A stretch of DNA of 43,543 nucleotides from Prolixibacteraceae bacterium (GTDB taxonomy: Bacteria > Bacteroidota > Bacteroidia > Bacteroidales > Prolixibacteraceae): NCBI GenBank assembly GCA_003516705.1, contig DPCJ01000115.1, positions 1-43,543 of the forward strand, written 5' to 3'. This document shows, in pieces, positions 1-8,475 of the stretch. The notes under the pieces are model-generated. The model had not been told where the DNA came from, did not search any database, and saw only the letters and a program-made list of their open reading frames with translations. Position numbers and translations under genes: made by a program. The first letter of the stretch is position 1. Each line of letters begins with the position of its first letter.

Positions 1-380
1 TCGGGTTTGAAACCGACCCTGTTATATTAAGCGAGATTCTTTCGCTTTTGGTTGATAATGCTTTAAAATATACCCTGAAAGGTGAAATTACCATCGATTA
101 TGAAATGATAAGAAACGAGTGGGTAAAATTTATAATTACTGATACAGGGATTGGAATTCCGGCCGGGGAACACGAGAATATTTTCAGAAGATTCTACCGT
201 GTACAAAACCAGATTAACAACACCACATCAGGTTCGGGTCTTGGTTTGGCAATTGCCCAGCATTATATTGCACTGCTTGGCGGCGAGCTTGAATTTGAAT
301 CTGTACCGGGCACAGGAAGTAAATTCTGGTTTGAACTGCCTTTCAATCATGGCAAAGGTTTTCTTTCCATCGTTCAGTAG
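1..380 (+). CDS. Sensor histidine kinase, C-terminal fragment (cut by window edge)
   Basis: Only the C-terminal ATP-binding (HATPase_c) domain is in the window. The frame is open from base 3 to the stop at 378-380. An N box reading LLVDNALKYT lies at about bases 45-74, followed by the G1 box DTGIGIP and the G2 box GSGLGLAIA, which together form the ATP-lid pocket of histidine kinases. A TTG at 48 could be mistaken for a start, but it lies inside the N box, so the real start is upstream of the window. The phosphoacceptor His and any sensor domain are also outside. The gene converges on the DUF5103 gene with 15 bases between the stops. Its signal and partner regulator cannot be told. Confidence 0.9.
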   Translation, partial: GFETDPVILSEILSLLVDNALKYTLKGEITIDYEMIRNEWVKFIITDTGIGIPAGEHENIFRRFYRVQNQINNTTSGSGLGLAIAQHYIALLGGELEFESVPGTGSKFWFELPFNHGKGFLSIVQ

Positions 381-395
381 CAGCACCTTGCGTTT

Positions 396-1679
396 TTACT
401 GGTTTGCCATGTCAATAAAAATGTATCCTACCAAACGGTCGTAGCGGGCAGCGTAGTCGCTGTAATACACAAAAATCTGGTACTCATTCTGCGTTTCCCA
501 AAAGCTGCCTTCAATATTTGTATGGTCGGCTGATTTTGCACCCTGCGGAACATAAACGTACTGGTAATTATAGTAACCTTGTTTTAAAAGCATCGAAAGC
601 TCGTAAGCGCCTGTATTAAAATTCCATGTCATTTCGTTACTTTTGTTCGCATTCCAACCTGTCAGCGCTCCAAAAACATTTATAGTTCCACCTAACAAAG
701 GCGATTGCAGCGGAAGTGAAAAATGTACAAAAGTATAATCGCATTCATTTTCAGGGTTGTTAACTTCAGGGTCCTGGCTTTCAACAGTACACCGGCCATT
801 CATTTCCTTGTACAGAAAAAAGTTTTTGTTTGCCCTTACTTCATCAGGTTTTAAGGTTTTATGAAAATAAGGCCTGTGAAAATCGGTGGCAATTACATTT
901 TCGCCATTGAACCGGTTTGTGCGGTTATCAAAATACCTGAATTCATTTCCTGCAGGAAAAACATTTTCGCGTTCATAATTATATTCAAGCCTGTCGGTTC
1001 TGATATACAATGGTTTTAAGTTGGTAATGGCATTATCCCAACGGTTGTTTTGCATCAAAACCACTTTTATATCTTTTAAAGGATTGTCAACCTTAAAATT
1101 ATCGTTGTAGTTAACCGTAAAATCAATTTCGTGGTTCGAACCTTTGAATGCGTCGAATGTTGCACGGCGAACCGTTGCTTCAATTGAAACTCCTGGTTCG
1201 ACAACATAAAAACGCTGCGTGATAACAACTTTGCTTTTGTCATTCGCTTCGTAAACTACTAAAACATAATTACCTGAGTAATTCAGTTTCACGTTCTCAT
1301 TCGGAATAAGCAGTTCGTAATGTGTATAATTAAAAGATGTATTGAAAGAGAGTTTATAATCAAGTATTGGGTTTTCCGGATAACCATTCAGATAATCGGC
1401 CTGACTCAGATAACTTTCATTCCAGTTTCCATCGCAATGAATAATTGTATAATAATAATCCTTTTCCTCATCGGCCAAATCATCAAACTGAAAAAGCAAC
1501 TGAACATCTTCGTTGGTAAATAAAACAGGGTTACTGAATTCGAAACCCACCCAGTGCATCATCACAGTTTTTATATTTTCGTTGTAAACCGCATTTTCAT
1601 AATAATATTTTCTATCCTGCGGGAATGCAACAAAACCCAACACACAAATCAGAAAAGCAGTAACAATCCAGTTTTTCAT
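396..1679 (-). CDS. DUF5103 protein, T9SS plug-type
   Basis: A 427-residue exported protein. A signal peptide is visible (MKNWIVTAFLICVLGFVAFPQ), followed by a beta-rich, aromatic-rich chain with no membrane helices. The start HWVGFEFSNPVLFTNEDVQL, the central HCDGNWNESYLSQADYLNG and the end with FGALTGWN and YNYQYVYVP match the DUF5103 family. A DUF5103 protein is the plug that closes the periplasmic side of the SprA translocon of the type IX secretion system, so the likely place is the periplasm at the outer membrane; this role is from family knowledge. It stands alone, convergent with the histidine kinase and divergent from nqrA. No T9SS core genes are in the window. Confidence 0.8.
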   Translation of the reverse strand: MKNWIVTAFLICVLGFVAFPQDRKYYYENAVYNENIKTVMMHWVGFEFSNPVLFTNEDVQLLFQFDDLADEEKDYYYTIIHCDGNWNESYLSQADYLNGYPENPILDYKLSFNTSFNYTHYELLIPNENVKLNYSGNYVLVVYEANDKSKVVITQRFYVVEPGVSIEATVRRATFDAFKGSNHEIDFTVNYNDNFKVDNPLKDIKVVLMQNNRWDNAITNLKPLYIRTDRLEYNYERENVFPAGNEFRYFDNRTNRFNGENVIATDFHRPYFHKTLKPDEVRANKNFFLYKEMNGRCTVESQDPEVNNPENECDYTFVHFSLPLQSPLLGGTINVFGALTGWNANKSNEMTWNFNTGAYELSMLLKQGYYNYQYVYVPQGAKSADHTNIEGSFWETQNEYQIFVYYSDYAARYDRLVGYIFIDMANQ

Positions 1680-1777
1680 TTTCGAGATACTTTAAATATA
1701 AAGCAACAAGGTAAATACCATTATTTTAACGTCAAAAATGAATAAATAATCTGAAATACCTAAAATTAATTTCCTTT

Positions 1778-1796
1778 CTGTTACAAATCATAACAG
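1778..1796. promoter_or_regulatory. Inverted repeat upstream of the nqr promoter
   Basis: CTGTTA and TAACAG arms separated by 7 bases, about 64 bases upstream of the -33 element of the nqr promoter. The arm-spacer-arm form suits a dimeric regulator, for example of the CRP/FNR type, but one isolated dyad in AT-rich DNA can arise by chance. Low confidence. Confidence 0.25.
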
Positions 1797-1859
1797 CTTT
1801 TAACAAGCTAACCGGCTAATCTTTATGGCTATTTTAAGGTTAAGTTTAAAATGTAAAAA

Positions 1860-1889
1860 TTGCTTAAAGACAATAAATTATTACTTTTG
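1860..1889 (+). promoter_or_regulatory. Bacteroidota-type promoter of the nqr operon
   Basis: A -33 TTG at 1860-1862 and a -7 element TACTTTTG at 1882-1889 (consensus TAnnTTTG) are separated by 19 bases, the spacing used by the primary sigma factor of Bacteroidota. The nqrA ATG lies 36 bases downstream of the -7 element. An upstream in-frame start at 1860 falls inside this promoter, which argues for translation from 1926. Confidence 0.65.
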
Positions 1890-1925
1890 CCCTTCACAAA
1901 AAAAACAACACTATTTGAGTTCAAT

Positions 1926-3275
1926 ATGTCAGAAACGATTAAGTTAAGGAAAGGGCTGAATATTAAGCTGCAAGGAGGTGCAAAACCTGAAGTGGAGACG
2001 TTGCCGTTACCATTAAAAGTTGCACTGAAACCTACCGATTTCCAGGGACTAACACCGAAACTCAATGTAAAAGCCGACGATTTGGTGAAAGCCGGCGATG
2101 CTTTGTTTTTCGACAAGTACCATCCTGAAATTCGATATACAGCGCCTGTTGGAGGGAAAGTAGTTTCGGTAAACCGGGGCGAACGAAGAAAGATTCTTGA
2201 GATTGTGATTGAAACTGATGCGAAAGCAGGTTCGGTTGAATTCAAAAAAGCCGACCCCAAAGCGTTGTCGGGCGACGAAGTAAAAGAATTGCTTTTACAG
2301 AGCGGGATGTGGCCGTTTATCAAACGCCGTCCGTACGGAGTGATTGCCTCACCTTCAGAAAAACCGCTTTCAATTTACATTTCCACTTTCGATACAGCGC
2401 CATTGGCTCCCGATTACAGTTTTGTGATGAAGGGCCAGTTAGGAACTTTCCAGACCGGGATTGATGCACTTGGCAGGCTCACCGACGGAAAAGTTTATTT
2501 AGGCATCACACCTGATTCGGCATTTGCAAAAATTAAAAATGTGGTAGTAAACACTTTCAGCGGACCGCACCCGGCAGGAAATGTGGGTGTGCAGATTGCC
2601 AACACAAACCCTATTAACAAAGGCGAAGTGGTTTGGACTGTAAACGTGCAGGATGTGCTTTTTATTGGCCGTGTTTTCGAAACCGGGAAAGTTGACTTTA
2701 CCAAAGTTTTTGCACTTACAGGTTCAGAAGTCGAAAATCCGAAGTATTACAAAACAGTGGCAGGCGCTCCGGTTGCTTCGGTTGTTGAGGGGAAACTTAA
2801 AAAATCGGAAAACAAACAACGCATTATCAGCGGAAATGTTTTAACCGGAACAAAAGTGAGTAAGGATTGCTACCTGGGTTATTACGATTCGCAGATTACA
2901 GTAATTCCAGAAGGCGATAATTACGAATTTTTAGGATGGGCAATGCCTCGTTTTAATAAATTCAGTTTCTCACACGCCTATTTTTCATGGCTGAATAAAA
3001 ACAAAAGTTATGTTGCCGATGCCAATCTGAACGGAGAAGAACGCGCATTTGTGGTTACCGGCCAATATGAAAAAGTTGTTCCAATGGACATACTTCCGGT
3101 TCACTTGCTGAAAGCCATTATTGCCGACGATATCGATAAAATGGAACAGCTGGGAATCTATGAGATTATAGAAGAAGATTTGGCGCTTTGTGAATTTGTT
3201 TGCACCTCGAAAATTGAAGTGCAGAAACTGGTGCGTAAAGGCATAAATCTGATGATAAAAGAGATGGGTAGTTAA
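1926..3275 (+). CDS. nqrA: Na+-translocating NADH:quinone reductase subunit A
   Basis: First gene of the Na+-NQR operon, 449 residues, the usual NqrA length. NqrA is the cytoplasmic, cofactor-poor subunit of the complex that passes electrons from NADH to quinone and pumps Na+ out of the cell. The opening IKLRKGLNIKLQGGAKPE is typical of the family, as are DALFFDKYHPEIRYTAPVGG and FSGPHPAGNVGVQI. The ATG at 1926 was chosen because the frame upstream runs into the -33/-7 promoter elements and adds a stretch with no family likeness. The next gene starts 23 bases after the stop. Confidence 0.95.
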   Translation: MSETIKLRKGLNIKLQGGAKPEVETLPLPLKVALKPTDFQGLTPKLNVKADDLVKAGDALFFDKYHPEIRYTAPVGGKVVSVNRGERRKILEIVIETDAKAGSVEFKKADPKALSGDEVKELLLQSGMWPFIKRRPYGVIASPSEKPLSIYISTFDTAPLAPDYSFVMKGQLGTFQTGIDALGRLTDGKVYLGITPDSAFAKIKNVVVNTFSGPHPAGNVGVQIANTNPINKGEVVWTVNVQDVLFIGRVFETGKVDFTKVFALTGSEVENPKYYKTVAGAPVASVVEGKLKKSENKQRIISGNVLTGTKVSKDCYLGYYDSQITVIPEGDNYEFLGWAMPRFNKFSFSHAYFSWLNKNKSYVADANLNGEERAFVVTGQYEKVVPMDILPVHLLKAIIADDIDKMEQLGIYEIIEEDLALCEFVCTSKIEVQKLVRKGINLMIKEMGS

Positions 3276-3298
3276 GAACTTAATTTTGGAAGATATCA

Positions 3299-4462
3299 AT
3301 GAAATCACTCAGAAATTTTTTAGATAAAAAGAAACCGCTGTTCCTGCCGGGTGGTAAACTTTCAAAGTTTGGTTCCACCTTCGGGGCATTCGAAACATTT
3401 TTGTTTACGCCCAACCATACTTCGAAAACAGGCTCGCACATCCACGACACTATCGACCTGAAACGTACGATGACAGTGGTAATCATCGCATTACTTCCTA
3501 CTTTGCTTTTTGGCAGCTGGAACATTGGCTACCAAAACGGACTGGCTTTCGGTGTTGAAAGAAGCATTATCGAAAACTTCATTTTCGGTTTTCTGAAAGT
3601 ATTGCCAATAATGATTGTATCGTACGGAGTTGGTTTGGGAATCGAATTTATTGTAGCTCAAATTCGCGGACACGAAGTAAACGAAGGATTCCTTGTAACA
3701 GGAATTCTGATTCCACTGATTTTGCCTGTAAACATTCCGCTATGGATGGTAGCTTTGGCAACTGCCTTTGCTGTTATTTTTGGCAAGGAAATTTTTGGCG
3801 GAACCGGATATAATGTAATGAATGTAGCGCTAATTGCCCGTGCATTCTTGTTCTTTGCTTATCCAAGTGAAATGTCAGGCGACCTTGTTTGGGTGTACGA
3901 CCTTGCCGGGAATACACCGGTTGATGGCTTTTCGGGAGCCACACCACTGGCTTATGCAGCACAAAATGCATCTTCAGAAATAGCTTCCTTTAAAGATATG
4001 TTCCTTGGTTTGATACCAGGTTCTATTGGCGAAACGTCAACATTGGCCGTACTTATCGGGGCAGCAGTTTTAATTTTCACCGGCATCGGAAGTTGGAAAA
4101 TTATGTTGGCAACTGTTTTAGGAACCTTATTTATGGGCGGAATCTGTAACCTGTTTCCGGCCAACGAATACATGTCGATTCCGGCTTACACCCACCTTGT
4201 GATGGGCGGTTTTGCTTTTGGAGCAGTTTTTATGGCAACCGACCCTGTAACTGCATCGAGTACCGAAAAAGGAAAATGGATTTATGGGTTTATGATTGGT
4301 ATTCTTGTGGTATTAATCAGGGTTTTCAACCCGGCTTACCCCGAAGGAATGATGCTTGCCATTCTGCTGATGAATGTCTGGGCTCCGTTAATCGACTATT
4401 TCGTAATTGAAGGTCACGTTAAACGCCGCCTGAAACGTGCAAAAATTAAAGCCAACGCTTAA
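3299..4462 (+). CDS. nqrB: Na+-NQR subunit B, covalent FMN carrier
   Basis: A 387-residue polytopic membrane subunit. The motif SGAT at residues 212-215 gives Thr215 as the expected site of covalent FMN attachment by a phosphoester bond. Helix-rich segments surround it, with GILIPLILPVNIPLWMVALA and FGKEIFGGTGYNVMNVALIA typical of NqrB/RnfD proteins, and the C-terminal FMATDPVTASSTEKGKW is also conserved. The start is the ATG at 3299, preceded by a purine-rich GGAAGATATCA. The flavin transferase that would load FMN (ApbE) is not in the window. Confidence 0.95.
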   Translation: MKSLRNFLDKKKPLFLPGGKLSKFGSTFGAFETFLFTPNHTSKTGSHIHDTIDLKRTMTVVIIALLPTLLFGSWNIGYQNGLAFGVERSIIENFIFGFLKVLPIMIVSYGVGLGIEFIVAQIRGHEVNEGFLVTGILIPLILPVNIPLWMVALATAFAVIFGKEIFGGTGYNVMNVALIARAFLFFAYPSEMSGDLVWVYDLAGNTPVDGFSGATPLAYAAQNASSEIASFKDMFLGLIPGSIGETSTLAVLIGAAVLIFTGIGSWKIMLATVLGTLFMGGICNLFPANEYMSIPAYTHLVMGGFAFGAVFMATDPVTASSTEKGKWIYGFMIGILVVLIRVFNPAYPEGMMLAILLMNVWAPLIDYFVIEGHVKRRLKRAKIKANA

Positions 4463-4474
4463 TACATTATAGTG

Positions 4475-5179
4475 ATGAGAAATTTCAGTAATACATACAT
4501 TTATACATTCTCTATTGTAATGGTGGTGATTGTGGCTTTGCTGCTATCGCTGGCAGCCATGCAATTGAAACCATTTCAGGATAAAAATATTGAAGTGGAA
4601 AAGAAACAGAACATTCTGGCTTCTGTTCATATCAATTCAACTCCGGTTGATGCTGTTGATTTGTATTCAAAATACATTACCGAAAGTTTTGTACTGAATA
4701 ACAAAGGAGAAAAACTGGAAGGGACTGATGCTTTTACCATCGACCTCAAATCGGAACTCAGCAAGCCTGCCTCACAACGTTTGTTGCCTGTATTTGTGGG
4801 TACACTCGACAATGGAAGCAAAGCCTATGTAGTTCCGCTCAGAGGCAAAGGATTGTGGGGACCAATCTGGGGTTATATTTCACTGCAACCCGATATGAAT
4901 ACCATTTACGGAACAATTTTCGACCACCAGGGCGAAACTCCCGGATTGGGCGCCGAAATTACAATGGATTGGTTTGAAAAGCCTTTCGAAGGCAAAACAA
5001 TTTTTAAAGACTCTACTGAATTTGTTTCGGTAAAAGTGCTGAAAGGTGGAGCACCCGATGGAGATCCACATGCCGTTGATGGGATTTCAGGAGGCACAAT
5101 TACCTCAAAAGCGCTTGAAGCAATGCTCGATACTTGCCTCGTTCAGTATAAAACCTACTTTTTAAACAACCGTCAATAA
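4475..5179 (+). CDS. nqrC: Na+-NQR subunit C, FMN-binding periplasmic subunit
   Basis: A 234-residue subunit with one N-terminal membrane helix (about residues 6-27) and a periplasmic FMN-binding domain. The C-terminal motif DGISGGTITS places the FMN-linked threonine at residue 208. The usual core is SGAT, so here Ala is replaced by Gly. GKGLWGPIWGYISL and GETPGLGAEI are further NqrC/RnfG signatures. A GTG three bases upstream (4472) could also start translation; the ATG at 4475 is preferred. The gene sits 12 bases after nqrB and 11 before nqrD. Confidence 0.94.
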   Translation: MRNFSNTYIYTFSIVMVVIVALLLSLAAMQLKPFQDKNIEVEKKQNILASVHINSTPVDAVDLYSKYITESFVLNNKGEKLEGTDAFTIDLKSELSKPASQRLLPVFVGTLDNGSKAYVVPLRGKGLWGPIWGYISLQPDMNTIYGTIFDHQGETPGLGAEITMDWFEKPFEGKTIFKDSTEFVSVKVLKGGAPDGDPHAVDGISGGTITSKALEAMLDTCLVQYKTYFLNNRQ

Positions 5180-5190
5180 AATTAAATACT

Positions 5191-5814
5191 ATGTCAGGTA
5201 AAAATTTTAAAATGTTGTCGAACCCGTTTAATCTCCAAAACCCTGTTACGGTTCAGATTTTAGGGATTTGTTCGGCACTGGCTGTAACAGTAAAACTGAA
5301 ACCTGCTATTGTAATGGGGCTTTCGGTAATTGTGGTGACTGCATTTTCAAACCTCGTGATTTCGTGGATGAGGAATTCTATTCCACCACGTATCCGAATC
5401 ATTGTTCAGCTTGTTGTGGTTGCAACAATGGTAATTTTAGTTGACCAGGTGTTGCGTGCCTTTGTTTACGATGTTAGCAAGCAATTGTCGGTTTACGTTG
5501 GATTGATTATTACCAACTGTATTATCATGGGGCGTTTGGAAGCTTTTGCCATGGGAAATAAACCCTGGCCATCGTTTATCGATGGGATTGGCAACGGAAT
5601 CGGGTATGCTGTAATTCTCATTGTGGTTGCCACCGTTCGCGAGCTTTTTGGTTCAGGTACTTTACTGGGTTTCAAAATTGTTCCCCAGGCATTTTTCGAT
5701 GCAGGATATGTGAATAATGGAATGATGATTATGCCAACGATGGCTTTGATTCTGGTTGGAGTAATTATCTGGATACAACGCAGTTATTTTAAACAGTTAA
5801 ACGAAAAAGAATAA
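5191..5814 (+). CDS. nqrD: Na+-NQR subunit D
   Basis: A 207-residue integral membrane subunit with about six helices. NqrD and NqrE are paralogues that form the symmetric core carrying an intramembrane iron centre and the Na+ path. NCIIMGRLEAFAMGNKPWPS contains the conserved Cys in an NC-x-x-x-GR-x-E-A motif, and ATVRELFGSGTLLG is also typical of NqrD/RnfE. It starts 11 bases after nqrC. Confidence 0.95.
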   Translation: MSGKNFKMLSNPFNLQNPVTVQILGICSALAVTVKLKPAIVMGLSVIVVTAFSNLVISWMRNSIPPRIRIIVQLVVVATMVILVDQVLRAFVYDVSKQLSVYVGLIITNCIIMGRLEAFAMGNKPWPSFIDGIGNGIGYAVILIVVATVRELFGSGTLLGFKIVPQAFFDAGYVNNGMMIMPTMALILVGVIIWIQRSYFKQLNEKE

Positions 5815-5834
5815 CCATTTAATTCGAAAAGATT

Positions 5835-6452
5835 ATGCAGGAAATAATTAACATATTTGTCAGGTCGGTATTTATCGACAACATGATTTTCGCATTCTTT
5901 CTTGGAATGTGCTCATATCTGGCAGTATCGAAAACTGTAAAAACATCCATTGGATTAGGAATTGCAGTGGTTTTTGTTCAGGTAATAACTGTTCCGGTTA
6001 ACTACCTTTTGCTGAAATATGTAATGAAACCGGGCGCTTTATCATGGCTGGGTGAAACATTTCAGGGAGTAGATCTTTCGTTCCTCAGCTTTATGGTTTT
6101 TATTGCAACAATTGCAGCCATGGTTCAGTTGGTGGAAATGATTGTTGAAAAATTTTCGCCGGCGCTTTATAACTCGTTGGGTATTTTTCTTCCGCTTATT
6201 GCAGTAAACTGTGCTATTTTAGGAGGTTCACTTTTTATGGAACAACGTGAGTACGAGAACATCGGACAAGTACTTTCGTGGGGTCTGGGTTCAGGATTTG
6301 GCTGGATGCTCGCTATTGTTTCTCTTGCAGCAATCAGGGAAAAAATGAAATACAACCAGATTCCGCCGGCACTGAAAGGAATGGGAATCACCTTTATTGT
6401 AACCGGACTGATGAGTATTGCTTTTATGAGTTTTCTCGGAATTAAAATTTAA
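5835..6452 (+). CDS. nqrE: Na+-NQR subunit E
   Basis: A 205-residue integral membrane subunit, paralogous to NqrD. The conserved segments [19 protein letters not shown] near the N-terminus and [18 protein letters not shown] in the middle carry the cysteines that bind the membrane iron centre in this family. [15 protein letters not shown] follows, as usual in NqrE/RnfA. It lies 20 bases after nqrD and 18 before nqrF. Confidence 0.95.
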   Translation: MQEIINIFVRSVFIDNMIFAFFLGMCSYLAVSKTVKTSIGLGIAVVFVQVITVPVNYLLLKYVMKPGALSWLGETFQGVDLSFLSFMVFIATIAAMVQLVEMIVEKFSPALYNSLGIFLPLIAVNCAILGGSLFMEQREYENIGQVLSWGLGSGFGWMLAIVSLAAIREKMKYNQIPPALKGMGITFIVTGLMSIAFMSFLGIKI

Positions 6453-6470
6453 CCTGAAAAATAATAACCA

Positions 6471-7727
6471 ATGATATTAGGTTCAACTGTATTTGTGATA
6501 GCATCCAGTATTGTTGCTTTCCTTGTAATAATACTGGCACTGGTTGCCACCCTGCTTTTTGCACGGGCTAAGCTAACCGCAACCGGCCAGGTAAAAATAA
6601 ATATTAACGACCAAAAAGAGGTGGTTGTAAACCCGGGAAGTACCTTGCTTACAACCCTTTCAGAAACCGGTATTTTTTTGCCGTCGGCTTGTGGTGGTGG
6701 CGGAACCTGTGCCCAATGCCGTTGTCAGGTAATTGAAGGAGGCGGGTCGATTCTGGCCACAGAAACCGGACATTTTACCCGTAAAGAACAACAAGACCAC
6801 TGGAGGTTGGGGTGCCAGGTAAAAGTACGTGAGGACATGAAAATTCATGTACCAGAGCATGTTTTGGGTGTTAAAAAATGGGAATGCGAAGTGGTTTCAA
6901 ACAACAATGTAGCCACTTTTATCAAAGAATTTGTGGTGAGGCTTCCCGAAGGTGAAACGCTGAACTTCAAATCGGGCGGATATATTCAGATTGATGTTCC
7001 AAAAATCGATGTGGATTTTAAAGACATTGATGTTGACGCAAAATTCCGTGAAGAATGGGAAAAATTTGGCATGTTCAACCTGCAAATGAAAAATCCGGAA
7101 CCTACGTTCCGCGCTTATTCAATGGCCAACCACCCTGCCGAAGGAAATATTGTGATGCTGAACATTCGTATTGCAACACCTCCGTGGGACCGTGCGAATA
7201 ATGGATTTAAAAAAGTCAATCCGGGTATTTGTTCATCGTATATTTTCTCACGCAAACCAGGCGATAAAGTAACCGTATCAGGACCTTACGGCGAATTCTT
7301 CCTGAAAAAGAACGACAACGAAATGATGTTTATTGGCGGTGGTGCCGGAATGGCGCCAATGCGCTCGCATCTTTTCCACCTGTTCCACACAGTGAAGGAA
7401 ACCAAAAAGAATGTGACTTTCTGGTACGGAGCCCGCTCGTGGAAAGAGGTTTTCTACTATGAACAGTTCCGTGATATTGAAAAGAATTTTCCTAATTTCA
7501 AATTCAACCTTGCACTTTCAGAACCACTGCCCGAAGATAATTGGCAAGGCCCGAAAGGCTTTATCCACCAGGTGATTTACGATAACTACCTGAGCAAACA
7601 CGAGGAGCCGGAAGAAATCGACTACTACCTTTGCGGTCCGCCCATGATGAACGACGCAGTACAAAAAATGCTTTACAATCTGGGTGTTCCGAATGAAAAT
7701 GTATTGTTTGATGATTTTGGGAGTTAA
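6471..7727 (+). CDS. nqrF: Na+-NQR subunit F, NADH dehydrogenase module
   Basis: A 418-residue subunit that takes electrons from NADH. An N-terminal helix spans about residues 6-30. The ferredoxin-like domain has the [2Fe-2S] ligands C74, C80, C83 and C115 in SACGGGGTCAQCRC and LGCQ. The FAD site is RAYSMAN at 214-220. The NADH-binding part has GGGAGMAPMRSH at 289-300 and a C-terminal YYLCGPPMMN. All expected cofactor residues are present. It is the last gene of the operon and is followed by a rho-independent terminator. Confidence 0.96.
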   Translation: MILGSTVFVIASSIVAFLVIILALVATLLFARAKLTATGQVKININDQKEVVVNPGSTLLTTLSETGIFLPSACGGGGTCAQCRCQVIEGGGSILATETGHFTRKEQQDHWRLGCQVKVREDMKIHVPEHVLGVKKWECEVVSNNNVATFIKEFVVRLPEGETLNFKSGGYIQIDVPKIDVDFKDIDVDAKFREEWEKFGMFNLQMKNPEPTFRAYSMANHPAEGNIVMLNIRIATPPWDRANNGFKKVNPGICSSYIFSRKPGDKVTVSGPYGEFFLKKNDNEMMFIGGGAGMAPMRSHLFHLFHTVKETKKNVTFWYGARSWKEVFYYEQFRDIEKNFPNFKFNLALSEPLPEDNWQGPKGFIHQVIYDNYLSKHEEPEEIDYYLCGPPMMNDAVQKMLYNLGVPNENVLFDDFGS

Positions 7728-7760
7728 CGAAGTTTTTCACTTTGAAATTTATAAAACTGA

Positions 7761-7792
7761 AAAGCCATTCCGGAAAACGGGATGGCTTTTTT
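7761..7792 (+). terminator. Terminator of the nqr operon
   Basis: A stem of AAAGCCATTCCG with CGGGATGGCTTT, containing one G-T pair, encloses a short A-rich loop and ends in a run of six T. It lies 33 bases after the nqrF stop. Confidence 0.85.
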
Positions 7793-7918
7793 AGTAGTCT
7801 GAATACGGCAAACCACTGGGTTTTTCAGTTTTTATTCGTATTTTGAGCCACTGAAAAAAGAAAACAGATTTTTATACCAACCGTTTTCAATTCATTTTTT
7901 AACCAAAAACAATTAACA

Positions 7919-8431
7919 ATGAAATACAGGATAACATTAGTTTTTTTAAGCATTGCCTTTGGATTTTTTGCATGTGATAATGGAGACGACCCTGTGGATA
8001 CCAGCAAAAGCGTTGTAATCAACGAGATTCTGCCAAAAAATTCGCAAAATGGTATGGATCAGGATGGCGAGTACGACGACTGGATTGAACTTTACAACCT
8101 TGCCGGTGAAGAACTTGACATCTCAGGATTTTATCTTACTGACAGTAAAAAGAATCCGACAAAATGGAAATTTCCTCAAGGAACAACCATTGCTGCAAAT
8201 GGGTACCTGATAGTTTGGTGCGACGAGGATTCAACTCATATTTCAGGGCTTCACACCAACTATAAACTTTCGGCTGACGGCGAAAATGTTGTTTTGCTCA
8301 ACCCAGATCAGGATGTGATTAACCTTGTGGAGTACCCGGCAACAGTAATTGAACAGTCGTACGCCCGGAAACCCAACGGAACTGGTGATTTTGGGTGGGC
8401 TACGCCAACTTTTAATAAGACAAATGATTAG
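7919..8431 (+). CDS. Lipoprotein with a lamin-tail domain
   Basis: A 170-residue lipoprotein. The signal peptide ends in a lipobox with Cys19 (FGFFAC) followed by an acidic CDNGDD, as often seen in surface-exposed lipoproteins of this phylum. The rest is one lamin-tail (LTD) domain of immunoglobulin-like fold: VVINEILPKN, DWIELYNLAGEELDISGFYL, WKFPQGTTIAANGYLIVW. Such domains are usually appended to secreted nucleases or other enzymes; here the domain stands alone, so a binding or scaffold role is only a guess. It is monocistronic and flanked by two terminators. Confidence 0.8.
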   Translation: MKYRITLVFLSIAFGFFACDNGDDPVDTSKSVVINEILPKNSQNGMDQDGEYDDWIELYNLAGEELDISGFYLTDSKKNPTKWKFPQGTTIAANGYLIVWCDEDSTHISGLHTNYKLSADGENVVLLNPDQDVINLVEYPATVIEQSYARKPNGTGDFGWATPTFNKTND

Positions 8432-8433
8432 AA

Positions 8434-8467
8434 AAAGAGCGGCAGAAAGTTAATTCTTCCGCTCTTT
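8434..8467. terminator. Bidirectional terminator
   Basis: Arms AAAGAGCGG and CCGCTCTTT, extended inward by AGAA/TTCT after one mismatch. T-rich tracts follow on both strands. It sits between the convergent lipoprotein and GH109-like genes and probably serves both. Confidence 0.75.
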
Positions 8468-8475
8468 CTTTTCTA

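Noticed and set aside
1860..1925. An upstream in-frame start for nqrA
   Set aside because: It lies on the promoter elements and adds 22 residues with no likeness to NqrA.
1829..2323. A 164-codon minus-strand frame
   Set aside because: Antisense to nqrA and its promoter; low-complexity composition of a shadow frame.
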